NCBI GenBank assembly: GCA_003864495.1
Contig: ML133408.1
Coordinates: 1,042,185 to 1,106,184, forward strand
Length of the DNA: 64,000 nucleotides
Direction of reading: 5' to 3'
From: Nemopilema nomurai
Lineage: Eukaryota; Cnidaria; Scyphozoa; Rhizostomeae; Rhizostomatidae
In this document: positions 34,664 through 46,400 of the stretch, one piece after another
Layout: every line of letters starts with the position of its first letter
How positions within the stretch are numbered: the first letter of the stretch is position 1
Made by a program: the position numbers and the translations under genes
Notes under the pieces: generated by a model
Told to the model about the DNA's origin: nothing
Databases searched by the model: none
Seen by the model: only the letters and a program-made list of their open reading frames with translations

Positions 34664-35066
34664 ACACGCTTTTTTTTATAAGGAACCACTTTATAAGGAA
34701 CCTACATGTAGAAGGCCGAAATATTAAAAGAACTTATACTACTAAAAACGAAATCCCTAAGAAACTTTTCAATTTGAAATTTTTTTATAACTGCAAGCAT
34801 CAAGAGCTAAAAAGCCCGTTCCATTCATTTGAAGCCAATACTCGCATAGGTTGTTTGCTATTTGTGTGTCAAGTGCTTTATTGAGTAGTTTCCGCATATG
34901 CTGTTTCGCCCCTCTCTCTATTAAGTGTTAAGGCTTATTGATGTGCAGTGAAAATTAAGGAACTTTTAAGGAGCTTTTGGTACTAAAATCTGATGACTTG
35001 AGGTCTACGAATAAGGAACTTTTGGAACTAGGCCTTGTAGTAGGTTCCTTATAAAAAAAGCGTGTA
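34664..35066. mobile_element. MITE, about 403 bp, TA-flanked (Tc1/mariner-like)
   Basis: Left end TACACGCTTTTTTTTATAAG and right end read inward TACACGCTTTTTTTATAAGG form terminal inverted repeats of about 24 bases that extend into GAACC. The TA at both tips fits a Tc1/mariner-type target duplication. The TAAGGAAC motif recurs inside. No transposase frame, so it is non-autonomous. Confidence 0.75.
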
Positions 35067-36722
35067 AAGGTCAAAAAAGGCTGAAAACACAAAGGAACGA
35101 ATCTCTATAGCAGTTGCAAGGCTAGCGATTTGTACTTTAAAATGAAGGAAGAGCAAGGTGCGAAAAAGATAACGGCTTATTAAAAGCTGCTATCATGGTT
35201 TGTGGTAAGAAAAGCTTTAAGCACCGGTCAATCTAGTGACTCTTTTAGAAACCATTCAAACAAGTACCTCCTTTGTTTCTACTTACAAACTTTCTAATCT
35301 TGTTTTTATATTGGCTTGAAAACAGGGGAGGTCATTTCCCCAGGCGTCATGGTCCAAGGTCCCCCTGGTTTCAGTGGCCCCCCAAATTGATATCAAACTA
35401 GGTCTGATTTTATAACAAACATCGGAAGATAGAATTATAAATATTTTATTATCGCTTAATTCCCGATAGTTGCATTCATAGAGCCTGTTTTGATAATAAC
35501 CCAAAAGCCAACAATACAACGAGCAGAATCGTCGTGAAGTAAATGTTGATTAAACGAGAGTCAAGTGTTGTTAACATTTAACCATATGTCGTTACCTTTG
35601 AACTTATATTATGCTGTTTCTTGACACACCATAAACGCACATCCACCGCATTGCAAGACGTGGAGATGGTTGTTATACGACGAGGAGAGGTCAGTGTGTC
35701 CCTTAAAGTAAACAATTACTGGACAAAACTGGAATACTCAACGAAGCCAAGATGTTTACATCATTAACAAAGACCGTGACTGTTGTACCAATCAGAAATG
35801 AGGTCACAGATATTATCACAGGGGAGCGAGGATCCCCAACCTCGATAGCATCGAGACAGACTTCTTATGTCAATACTTTCATCAAAACATTTTATTGCTG
35901 AAATTTCGTAGCCGTTCAGCAGTACCTTTATATTGACCATTTGCCATGGAGGTTTGTGTTGGTCAAATGTTGATGAGTGAGATTTTAGTATATCGGTTTA
36001 TTGATCAGGATTGTGAATAATGCAAGGGTGTGACATGTGTGTTGCTCAGATAAACGTCATTCGCGAATCTTAACACGTCTGCAGTTTGAGCGATAAAAAT
36101 AGGTATATTCTCTTTGGAGATATTGTCTTGACTCAAAGCGGCTGCGAAGATTCACGGCTTATGTGTAAAACTAACAAAACCAAAAAAGAATGGAGTATCA
36201 TTGGTCGACACTTTTTGTCAGGTGCAACATGCTCGTTAATGTTCTGCAATGATATCATTTACAGCTCAAGCAGAGAAATTTCCTTTTGCCATTTTCAGGT
36301 TTGCCATAGCCGGATAAAAACACATGACCAAAATTTCCTTACCAGTACCACAAAGCTTTTTAGAGCCAAAATGCTACAGAGAATAAAAGTGTTTGTGGGA
36401 AGTCATTTTGATGTAGCTTCAATTTCAGGGTAAATTTTTGCACCTGTCTAGGCAGGCTCTCCAGTTGTGTCAAAATTGTCCCTTCCCAACCATTTTCACC
36501 TCGTCACATTGCCATCGAGGTGTTTTGAAAACCTCCAACACTAATAAGTCAAATGTGACCTACTATATATTATGAACGGAATCCTGTAAACATTTTCCAT
36601 AACGTCTTTGCGAAAGGTTATTGGTGCATTGAACGTTGGATTTATCACATGACTAAACCAACTTTTCAGCTCATAGATATCGTGCTTTGAAACAGTTTGC
36701 GATAGCTTGCGATTCGCTTATA

Positions 36723-37040
36723 GTGTGAAGCATAGGCGCCGACTTTTATTTTTCCCAGGGGGGGCTCAAAATTTAAATTTAAAAAAAAATTAAAAAAGTT
36801 AAAAGGTAGAGAAATTACCTGTCGCTTTAATAACGTAATACAACATATGTAGTATGTATAATAACAAAACAAAACATTTTAATAAAGCAGATATAACATC
36901 ATGGTCTTCAGTATCATCAGTTCAATTCTTTGATTGATTTCAAACGAAATTCCCAGGGGGGGCTGAGCACCCCCATAGCAATTCCCAGGGGGGGGCTCGA
37001 GCCCCCAAGCCCCCACGTAGTCGGCGCCTATGGTGTGAAG
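36723..37040. mobile_element. hAT-type MITE with 13-bp TIRs and 8-bp target duplication
   Basis: The element proper is 36731-37032 (302 bp). Left tip CATAGGCGCCGAC and right tip GTCGGCGCCTATG are perfect inverted copies. It is flanked on both sides by GTGTGAAG, an 8-base target duplication as produced by hAT transposases. The interior has A-rich and C/G-run sequence and no transposase. Perfect tips and duplication suggest a recent insertion. Confidence 0.9.
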
Positions 37041-38822
37041 TACTGCTACTGGTATAGTATGGTTGCTAATCGAGCAACGCTTTCTGGAACGCAATTTTTG
37101 AAATGCGAGGCCTGTTTCATTTCCCTTTTCTGTCTGATATCTAACAAGTATCTGCTAGTCGTTTCTATAAACGTACACAGAAGTATAGGAAATTTATAGT
37201 CTACAGTTGGCAGCGCATAGAGGTTTTTAAAGAACGCTTTATGAATGGTTAAAATGAAACAGAGTTTGTGTGGAAACGAGGCAAAACCAAAATTGTGGAA
37301 CTTTGGATGCACTGCAAGTAAAACGGCCGTCCGAAATTGGTCGATAAACCAAAGACGCTGCTTATGCAATTGTTTTGGCCACCTTTGTTCGTTGTATCTA
37401 ATCTTGGTATGATTTGCTACACAAAGCTGATCAGTTTTGACAATTTTGACTTTTAGATTCTGCTTATTAGGTGCGGAGGGTCCACCCATATCGCGCGCAT
37501 TTTTAGTGCACTTTCAGATAAAGTAGAACGGTAAATGGATAACGAGCATTGTTGAAAGACAAAAGAGAGCTTTCTATGAACTTTTTCTTTTAATATAGAA
37601 GAGTCTTTTACGCATGTTAATGAAAACATTCTTTGTTGCAGGACAACATGCGGGGAATCTGCATTCTAGAGAGAGATAAGATTATTTCTTGGAGAATTTA
37701 TAATGAATCACCAGTCGTAAACACAGTAGGAAACAGGACGTGTGTTTGAAGCGACTTTACAATACATAATCAAAGCAATATGTCGTTATAGAAAGTTTAT
37801 TGATTAATATTGTGCATTCAATCCAGGACCACATCCATCTCTGGCTGAAATCAAGACGCCAAATCAGATAACAGACACACATGATGTCTGATATGCAACT
37901 TTATATGTGTATTTCTGAGAGCCTTTAAAGCTTTAGGTATTTTAAAGCCTAGGGATGTTCCAAAGCTTGAAATGCACTAAATGTTTATTTATGTATTTTT
38001 TACATAAAGATATGGAAAAATAATTTCTGTTCTTGTTTGTTGTTTTTGGTGAAATTTGAAAATATCCAGCCTATGCTAATGTAATATTCATAGCTGAAAG
38101 CCGATATCGACTATCTGCAGCCATGAAAGGGGCTGAGCCGTTGATTTCTTTTCACCTTAGGAATTGTGGTTACTCTTTGTGCGTCATGAATTGAAAAAGC
38201 AATCAAACCTATTTCCGACGTAATTAGGCAGAAATTTGATCAGCACTAATGGTACAATCATGGCTAATATCGCCAAACGCCTGATCAATATGCAGGAATG
38301 GACTTTGTCTCCGGCTCTCTAAACACAGCTTGAAAATAAGTCTAGAGTGGTGACGTCACAAAAGTCTTTTTTGGAAATTTTCCCTTGAAACATTGTGACG
38401 GGTATCACGAGATTTATTCATATAGGCAAAATTAGCCAATTGTGTTACAAATTGGCAGACATATAGCCACATGTGTATTGGATATCTGCCCATCAAACAA
38501 GCCATATTTTGGTCTCTATTCATAACTTTACGGACAAAGCCAAAATAACAGTGATTCGGTAGCAAACTTATTGAAAATATTTGGCCAATTCTGCATATTT
38601 AGAATTATTTCAGGGCGATCTTTTACGTAATGTGGTTGAAATTAAAAAAAAATTCAAAATAGGGTTTTGGTGACGTCACACATTGGATTTCTATCGTACT
38701 ATACATTTCTTGGTGCCTGTTGCTCTGTTTGGAGGTGCGATGAATCATATTAAATAGAAACCTCATCAGTGATTATTTTAGTCATTCTGTCAATAAAGCG
38801 AAATTTGCCTTACAGCTCTCCA

Positions 38823-38892
38823 GGGTGCCAGAGCCTTAGAATGTAAAAGTCCCTCGTTCATCATCATCTGACTTTCTGAGGCTCTGGCACCC
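38823..38892. repeat. Perfect 14-bp inverted repeat with 42-base loop
   Basis: GGGTGCCAGAGCCT (38823-38836) and AGGCTCTGGCACCC (38879-38892) are exact inverses. Could form a hairpin in RNA or DNA, or be the core of a small palindromic element. Confidence 0.85.
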
Positions 38893-39437
38893 AAGGAACC
38901 TCACAGCTTGCTTTATTTTTGAATCCCTAGACTTTTTCTCGCTTTTTTGAATCTGCAATCTCGATGTCATTAGACTAATACATAAGTCAGTTTTAAACTA
39001 ATCTCTTTATTGTTCCAACCTGATTTTATTTTCACAGGTCTTCTGAGGGCCCCCAATCCTGTCTCCTATATTTCCAGTTGGAATTTTAGCCAAAAAGGTG
39101 CACATTGGAATAAAGATAATTGTGGATTGGTAAAAGGAAGCTTCAATTTCACGAGCCCAAATTATTCTCCAAATCCTGACCTGGTGTTCATTATGGTAGA
39201 ATAGTTTGTTCTTCCAACTCTAAGTGGGAATATTTTTTGTCAATGGCAAACTGGCACAAACTTTTCACCCCCCCCCCCCTACTGAGAACTTAAGGGGGCC
39301 TCGATGGGCTTGGCTACAAAATTAGGGCGTGGTGAAACGAAAATTCTATTATCATCAAAACATGTGTAGCACTTATTTGGGAAAATAGCATTTTAAGTTA
39401 GCGTCAACTATAGTTGAACATTAAAAGGAGAGTCTCA

Positions 39438-39540
39438 TATCTTGCAATAGGCGTCCTTCTTCAGAGAAGAAAGAGCCCTTTTACGAGATTTGGAGAGGAT
39501 TGCTTCTACTCTGTGAGTAAGTTCTGGATATTGTTGCTTG
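39438..39540 (-). pseudogene. Exon-like C-terminal fragment (hypothetical)
   Basis: The minus strand reads QQYPELTHRVEAILSKSRKR and ALSSLKKDAYCKI, then TGA, a composition typical of a coding C-terminus. Upstream in the same frame ELNAAVSTNP is separated from it by a single in-frame TGA, just after a good acceptor (TCGTTTACAG). It may be a decayed exon, or splicing may start at the later acceptor GATGCACAG. No gene could be assembled with hydrophobic minus-strand stretches at 40.5-40.7 kb. Confidence 0.2.
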
Positions 39541-40337
39541 CATTTTTCTGTGCATCAAGGATTGGTTGATACTGCTGCATTTAGCTCTGTAAACGAGAAA
39601 CATGGCTTTATTTCAAGGTGTATCGATCCTCTTTGTTCTGGCTTCATGAGGCCATAGATAACATGATGGATAGGATTTCACAAGACTTGGATCGGAAATC
39701 AAAATGCTGACATTCTATTGAAGTATCCGTTTGATCCGGGAGCATGATACGAAGTTGAAGTTAGAATAACATACATTGACTTATATTGACTGGCATTGAC
39801 AAAACTACATGATAAGAACTAATTTTGAATTATTTCCTTCATTAATTTGTAACTAATCTCGTTATGCAACAAGTTATATTGCATATTATTTTGGTAATTA
39901 AAAGTTTTAAGCGGTTACCTTGCTTTTAAGAAATTATAAGATTAATTAATAAGAATCTAATTTATAAATCATTTACCACATGTGTAGCCATTTGTTTCCG
40001 GAAATGAAAAAAACATTCACTTGCCTTCATGAAACCGCAAGATAAGACCAATTGTAGATCATACGAAGCTCTGTGTAAAAATATTTTCAAAGTTAATAAA
40101 GAGCAGCGGCCGAAATACAAGTCTTGTTTCCAAGGCTGAAAGACGACGCTTTGAACTTTGAACATTGGCCAAGAGCTTGAAGTGCAGGCAAACAACCTCA
40201 GATTGGTGTAAAAAATGAGGAAGAACTGGAAGCGAGACTATTGCAGAATGCTAGTGTGTGCCTAGAAGTAGAAGTGTTCAAAGGTTGTCCTTATTTTTGT
40301 AAGTTAGTTAAAGTTGTTGCTTGAACTACGTTTTCTA

Positions 40338-40486
40338 GCCAGTGACGCATTTATCCATGGGCCTACTGGGCCCAAGCCCAGGGGCCCCCTAAAAACTTCA
40401 ACTTCAGGGGGCCCCGAGCAACGTTTTAAAAACCTATATGAAGTAGTGCTCTAAGGGGCCCAATCAAATTTGGGCCCAGAGCCACA
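40338..40486. mobile_element. MITE fragment related to the 33.3-kb copy
   Basis: Begins CAGTGACGCATTTATCCATG and continues GGGCCTACTGGGCCCAAGCC, then AACTTCAGGGGGCCCCGAGC. It aligns along its length to 33320-33560 without the inverted-repeat insertion. The opposite end was not recognised. Confidence 0.65.
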
Positions 40487-43400
40487 AAGTGAAACAATTT
40501 TAAGAGAAGCCTGTGTTTACGTCAAATAAGTGTTCATTTGAACTTTAATTTTAAGTGTGAAAACGGATAAATCCACGACCAAGATGCCCTCCAGATTCTT
40601 AGAGCTCCAGGTCTTTTCACCGAGCACAGCACGGACAAGGTAGAACACAACACCCCACGACACAAAAAGGATCCCTATAGAGAAGTTACGAAAATGGGCT
40701 CTTTGCACTCTCCGTTTGATTTGTAATTACTTTCTAGTGTGATATTGTTACGTTCCAACAGCTACTTTCTAATGTGATATTTCAGTTACTAAAAGGCAAG
40801 ATAAAAGCAGGGAGAAAATCATAAAAACAGAGTAAAAGCAAGCAGAGCCAGAAGTCTCCTGGCAAAACCGGGAGAGTTGACAGGTCTGCTCAGGGGGAAA
40901 CAGCATGAAGATAATGACAATTAAACGATGGCGAAATCAAGAAATCAAGCCTTTTTCTGAATCAGCAGGCGGGAAGCATACCCCCTGCTGTAGATATCCC
41001 TGATTGTAACATGGACTTCCAGTGAGATTTTGTCAAGTGAATCTGCTCTGTCTTCTCAGCACATTTTATAATTGCATTTATAATAAAATTGATGCTAAGC
41101 TGATTTAGTCTAGAGAAGAAAGAGGATCAAGCGAGTCGTGGCAAATACACATCAGGGGGTCCCTGCTGTCAGCATAATTTCTTGAAATATCAATTACTCG
41201 CTTCGAAAGTGGTGCGTGGTAATTTCCTTCGCATGGCTGTGGCTTCTCGAGAATCGACGGCACATTGGAGCGTACCACGCGGATTATTTTCTGCATTTCG
41301 CTAGATTATTGTGGTCAAAACCAGACGCGCAGACAGCTTTTTGTGGCCTGCTGCAGATTATCATAAGTTTTCCTAATGGAATCTCCAATATTTATGAAGA
41401 CGTTCTAAGCTGGCTTGAGTCCATGCACTTTTACACTAATTTTTTGCACGAAAAACACGCTACAAGTAAGCTAAAACACAGCCCTACCTGAATTACGAAA
41501 ACTAAGAAATTTTTATGATTTACAGTTACAATCGAAATATTCTCGACATTGAACATCAACGTAAACTGCAAGACTACACTTAATACATAGTTGAGTATGG
41601 GTCAAGAACATTCTTTAAATCAACACATTGAAGTTCAGAAGTGTGTAAGAAACTTCTTCTAGCAAAATGGCCAGAAAATTCAGAGAACTACCTACCAGCA
41701 CAGAATAGGGGGAGGAGGGGGAGGGAGTGCAAATCTGAGATACATCTAATGAGTGGGGGTATTGGCTCAGTAAGTCTTCTCTAATAGTCTTTATTGCAAA
41801 CTTTGTTTCATTGAGTAGAAATAAGTTTCTGTTACGCGTTGGTTGGAGCAAACACGCCATCAGTGGGTCATTTTCAATAAGAGACAATGTAAGAGAGGGA
41901 GAGATAAAAAAATAAAAAAAATTGTAATGGAGGAGGGGCTGGTTGGGGAAGGTGGTCCTAATGAGTGGTCGCTTATTAGGCATCTAAGAGTGGCTATTAT
42001 AGGACTGTCACAATTAAATGCCTACTTTGCTAATGCTTGTGCATAACCCATATTTATTCATTAAGAAAAGTCATTGTGGACGGTTTGTTTTATTTCTTAG
42101 AACATTAAAGCTTAAAACTTTTAATTGAACAAGAGCTATCAACTTTAATTCTTAAGCAAAATATTTTTTTCGTCATCCATGTAAATTATAATTTACAATT
42201 TAGGAAAAGGGGTGCCTTCTCTCAAATAAGTATCACCCTTGAATGCAACTGAAGCTCATATTAAATTCATAACAGGTCACATTTCTTACCACTTCCATCA
42301 TTCAAATTTTAGTTAATTGAACCAAATTTAATCACGTAAATTGACAAAGCTTGACTTGTGAATCAAGGTCATTAATTGCAGACGGGAGTTTAACAGAAAC
42401 TGTGACATAACTCTCAGTGTTGTCATGTGTCACTCACGCCTCCACCACGAATTCAATATTGTCCATTTTAGAAAACCTTCTCTGGCCCCGAGGCCTTCTC
42501 TCCAAATCCATACACACGCATCCTTTGCTTCCCCATGAGTCACCAGCTAGAACGCTCTTTGCTCATTATCACCTCGCAAACAATCATCGCAGACGCCTCC
42601 AAGAAACACGAGGTTTGACAAAATGGTCTTTCTTCTGGTCGAATATCAGTTTTCCCCGAAGACACGAACCGACCGCACCCCCGGGTGCCAACCATTGTGC
42701 AGTTGATTGACTCGGCAGGAAAGGTAGACATAACTTCACACAATGAGAATCCTACAGCCAGTATTGAATGGCCTTGCCGCTGGATTCACGTTTTCAGTAT
42801 GTGCCTAGTTGTGCAAACAAAGGTGTTAAATTTGATAACATTGGAACCGAGATTATTTCGTACGCTCTTTTTTGTCCCAGTTAGCAAATAGGTTCGCCAT
42901 TCTTGCCCGGACCAAGTCTGGTACGCCGAATTGCCAAGAAAACCAGATCTAATCCTTGTATTTACACTCGAATCTTGTTGGCTTAATGCCCGCTCATTTA
43001 TGTGGGGATTATGGAAACGCATCAGTCATGTTCTAACTGAACTCCTTATGTTTTCCACTTATTTGTATTTCGCCAAAACGACGGATGCTGACCGGGAAAA
43101 AAGCTGAAGATTGTATGCTGATTGACCGTGGAGGGTATTTGCACTAGGCCCTTTATCTCGCGTTTTGTTTCTTGCCGAAATCCTCGGATTAAAGATTGGT
43201 AGTTATTATGGACCCTGGTTTGATGTTTCAGTTTCTGTCAGGATAGAATTTCAAGCGTGGATATAACTCGCGTTGAGAGCATATTTGCATAACTTCAATT
43301 GTCGAGCCTATTTGACATGTGTGCTTTGTTTGTCAGACATTTGGCCTGAAAACAGCCGAAGACCGCATCGGACTGCATCAGTCTGCGATATTATTGTATT

Positions 43401-46400
43401 TTAACCTACTTCAACCGCAAAATACTGTATGAACGCTTCCTGAAATAATGAACTTTGCTGCTTGCTGGCATTAATTTGCCTGGATTGGATTTTACTCAAT
43501 TTGTGCGAAGTAACTGGATCCTTGTGCCAGGCCTAGAGGGGAAATTTCTCAAACTTCGACTTCAGTGAAGTTCTGGCCGAGACATATCTACAGAAAGGGG
43601 AATTTAAGCATGGTTCGTTTTTATTTGGTGGAATAAATCTCGATCGGTCCCGAAGATCATCTTTTTGCCGGTGAGTTCATTGTTTATACAACTTAAAATA
43701 CGCCAAGCGTGGATATGTTTTACTTTTCTTGAAGCGTACTTTGTGTAAACTTGAATTATACTGCATTCAGTACTCACTTTTCTTTGAAAACTCAAGTCGT
43801 CAGAGATGAACAACTTTGATGATAGGTGTATTAATTTACTTAGGAATTTATAAGTTCGGAACACAATGTGTGCACCGAAAGGCCGGTTGTCGAAAATTTT
43901 ACCTTAAAACTCGCGAAAGCTTCAAAGCACTTCATAAATATGGTTCCAAAACTTCTAGTGTATGTTTTTCTATCGTTTTCATGTTTAATAAAGTCAAGTT
44001 TGGTCCAGATTTGTCGGTTGCGAAATTCACGTACAAAACTTTCAGTCCACGGCATGCTCTTTGAAAGTGAAATTAATGCCAATATTGACTCTTTTCTGTT
44101 TGTTTCCGACGAAAATGTTCTGTTTTAGTATTTCATATTTCTTTGCCATATTTTCAAAGTCTAAAGAATGTTTCGTCTCAATTTCGGTGAGTGCGACACG
44201 ACAGACAACCGTTAATTTATCCCGTAAATAGTTTCAATAAAATATCCCTCATTGTCTCTAGGTTTCTTAACGGCATTTCTCTCTTTGAATGTGTCAGAAT
44301 TGCAAGGAAACTTGGAAGAAATTAATGTTTTTAGTTACCTTTCTTATCGCAAACGTTTCGTTGCGGTCCTGTTGTGGGGATTAAAATTACTGCCAAATCG
44401 TTTATGTTTCTGTTCTAAAATAATGTATGTTTTTCAATATTTTCGTTATTCCGACTACTTGTTTTTATAATTTCAGGGTTATGTGATTGTTTCCATGCCA
44501 TAAACTTTTGAACAAACATAATAGCTATGTAGAGTGTTGTTAAACTTTCACGAACCTCCCATCTGTAGGCGATCAATTCGAACAATAGTTTTCAAGATCA
44601 TATTGGGAAGTTTTAAAAATACATAATCAACCGGCTTTGAAATACCACACCGCAGAAATATGAAATATCTTTTAGTTTACGAGATTCGCGCACTGATGCA
44701 AAGAATATTTTGAACAAGCTCTTTGTGGCGATTTGTTTACCGAGAGGGATAAAACTTGAAATGGGAGATTTTCCTTGTCAACTTGAAGAAACTCTATGTT
44801 TGATCATCGCGTAGGGTCGATACGATTGCTGAGGGAAAGGAATATTAGATTTCGTTTTGCTTTTAAAAGCATATTTTCCTTAAAGATGGTTATTTATCCG
44901 TTCTCTCAGAATGTCTTTTCTCGTGTTGAGTGAGTCCTTGTTTCTGAGGCCCAATTTGTTATACGTTTCCTGTCTTGGCAGGACACCCCCAGGCATTTGA
45001 GCTTGTATTTCGAGTTAGGACAATCGTCACGAAAATGTTTGTGTTTAGCTTTGAAAGGGTTATTTCGATGCTTACCCAAGATGAATAGCTTATTGGATCG
45101 CAGACTTTAGCTTGTCAGCTTTAATCAACAATACCTGCATGCAACTCTAATAATCTTTGTCTGCGCTTTGACGGGGGTCGCCGGCTTCTTTCTCGCTAGT
45201 GCAAAGCAACGCTGAATGTGAAAAGACGGATTATGTTTCCTTCTGTATGTAGAACTTTTGTTCATACCTTATTATATGCTTTAATACACTCTATTCTTTA
45301 TCTGATTGACAAATTTATTGATAGAGGTTAGTTTCAATTCGATTGTGAATCGCCCCGTGTCGCTTGGTCAAATTGTTTAGGCCTATTATGTCGTTTATTG
45401 TGGTGCATCCATTTATGAATGCACATTCACAATATAGAATCAGCTAACGAGTGTCTTTCGAGGTAAACAAGTTTAGGTTATGCTTGGTGCATTCTGTTTG
45501 ATATTTACTTGGCCTGGGAAGATTTTCTTGGTAAGGGAATTCATTTCGCCATGTGTCTGGGGGGACTCGTTTCAACGGCAATGTGATTTCCTGAGTAACT
45601 GCTTGAAATGGATCGCTGCTTCAATGACCTCAAATCGGTTGGATCAGCAATGTTTTATGGATCAATAAAATGGGTAATTAAACTAACAAACACATTATTT
45701 GCTCTGGAAAAACATTTCAAAACATAATCGTAATATAATTTCATTGTGGTTTCTTTTTAAAAAATTTCCACATAAATTTGGTGGGACATTTTCTTGAAAC
45801 TGAGAATCACTAGGCTCAGCTGATTCCTCCTGTGAGGTAATCCCCGAGAAAGGTCGATTCCAAGATGTCCGGCAAATAGTAATATTTAATTGAAAACCCG
45901 CACATCACACGATTCCCATGGCCAGGTCACATGGCAGGTGTTGGCTTGAGCTGTTTGCTGTTGCACAAAAAGGCAAGGCGAATTGGAAACACTGTCCGTA
46001 CGCCCAAAAGTTAGGACAAATATTGTCGAATATAACTCAAATGTTTTGGAATGTTTTCAATGGAGCCAGGGGGAAGGACGCAGGAAATGATTTGATATTG
46101 CGTTGTGACTCTGTTTTGATGACTTTTCCACAAACCTCAGTTTATTTAAGGCAGTTGCAAACATCGTTTTTTATTTTGATAAATTTCGACGGTTTGGCTT
46201 TGTTTGTTGACCCTTCGGGTTTCACTTCCATAACGAATCTCTACCGACCAGTAATCGAAAAGGAATTTTCCCAAAATAGAAAGGCTGCCTCTACGTATTG
46301 ACGAAGTGGGAAAATATTCACCTTCCGACAACAAAATCACGCCATATCTTTCAAGCTGAGCTCCAGGAGACCTGATGGCTGTCATAAAGATGCTGGATTA

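Noticed and set aside
36086..36433. Plus-strand open frame of 115 residues
   Set aside because: Does not start with ATG, no recognisable motif, no flanking splice signals.
37046..37489. Minus-strand open frame of 147 residues beside the hAT MITE
   Set aside because: No transposase or other motif; may be a fragment of old repeat, but nothing supports a gene.
40517..40726. Minus-strand stretch with a hydrophobic segment (IGILFVSWGVVFYLV) resembling a signal anchor
   Set aside because: No ATG in the frame, an upstream stop close by, and no acceptor with a pyrimidine tract.
41108..41296. Minus-strand ATG open frame of 63 residues (SKRVIDISRNYADSRDPLM)
   Set aside because: Looks weakly coding, but no partner exon could be joined in phase and no family was recognised.
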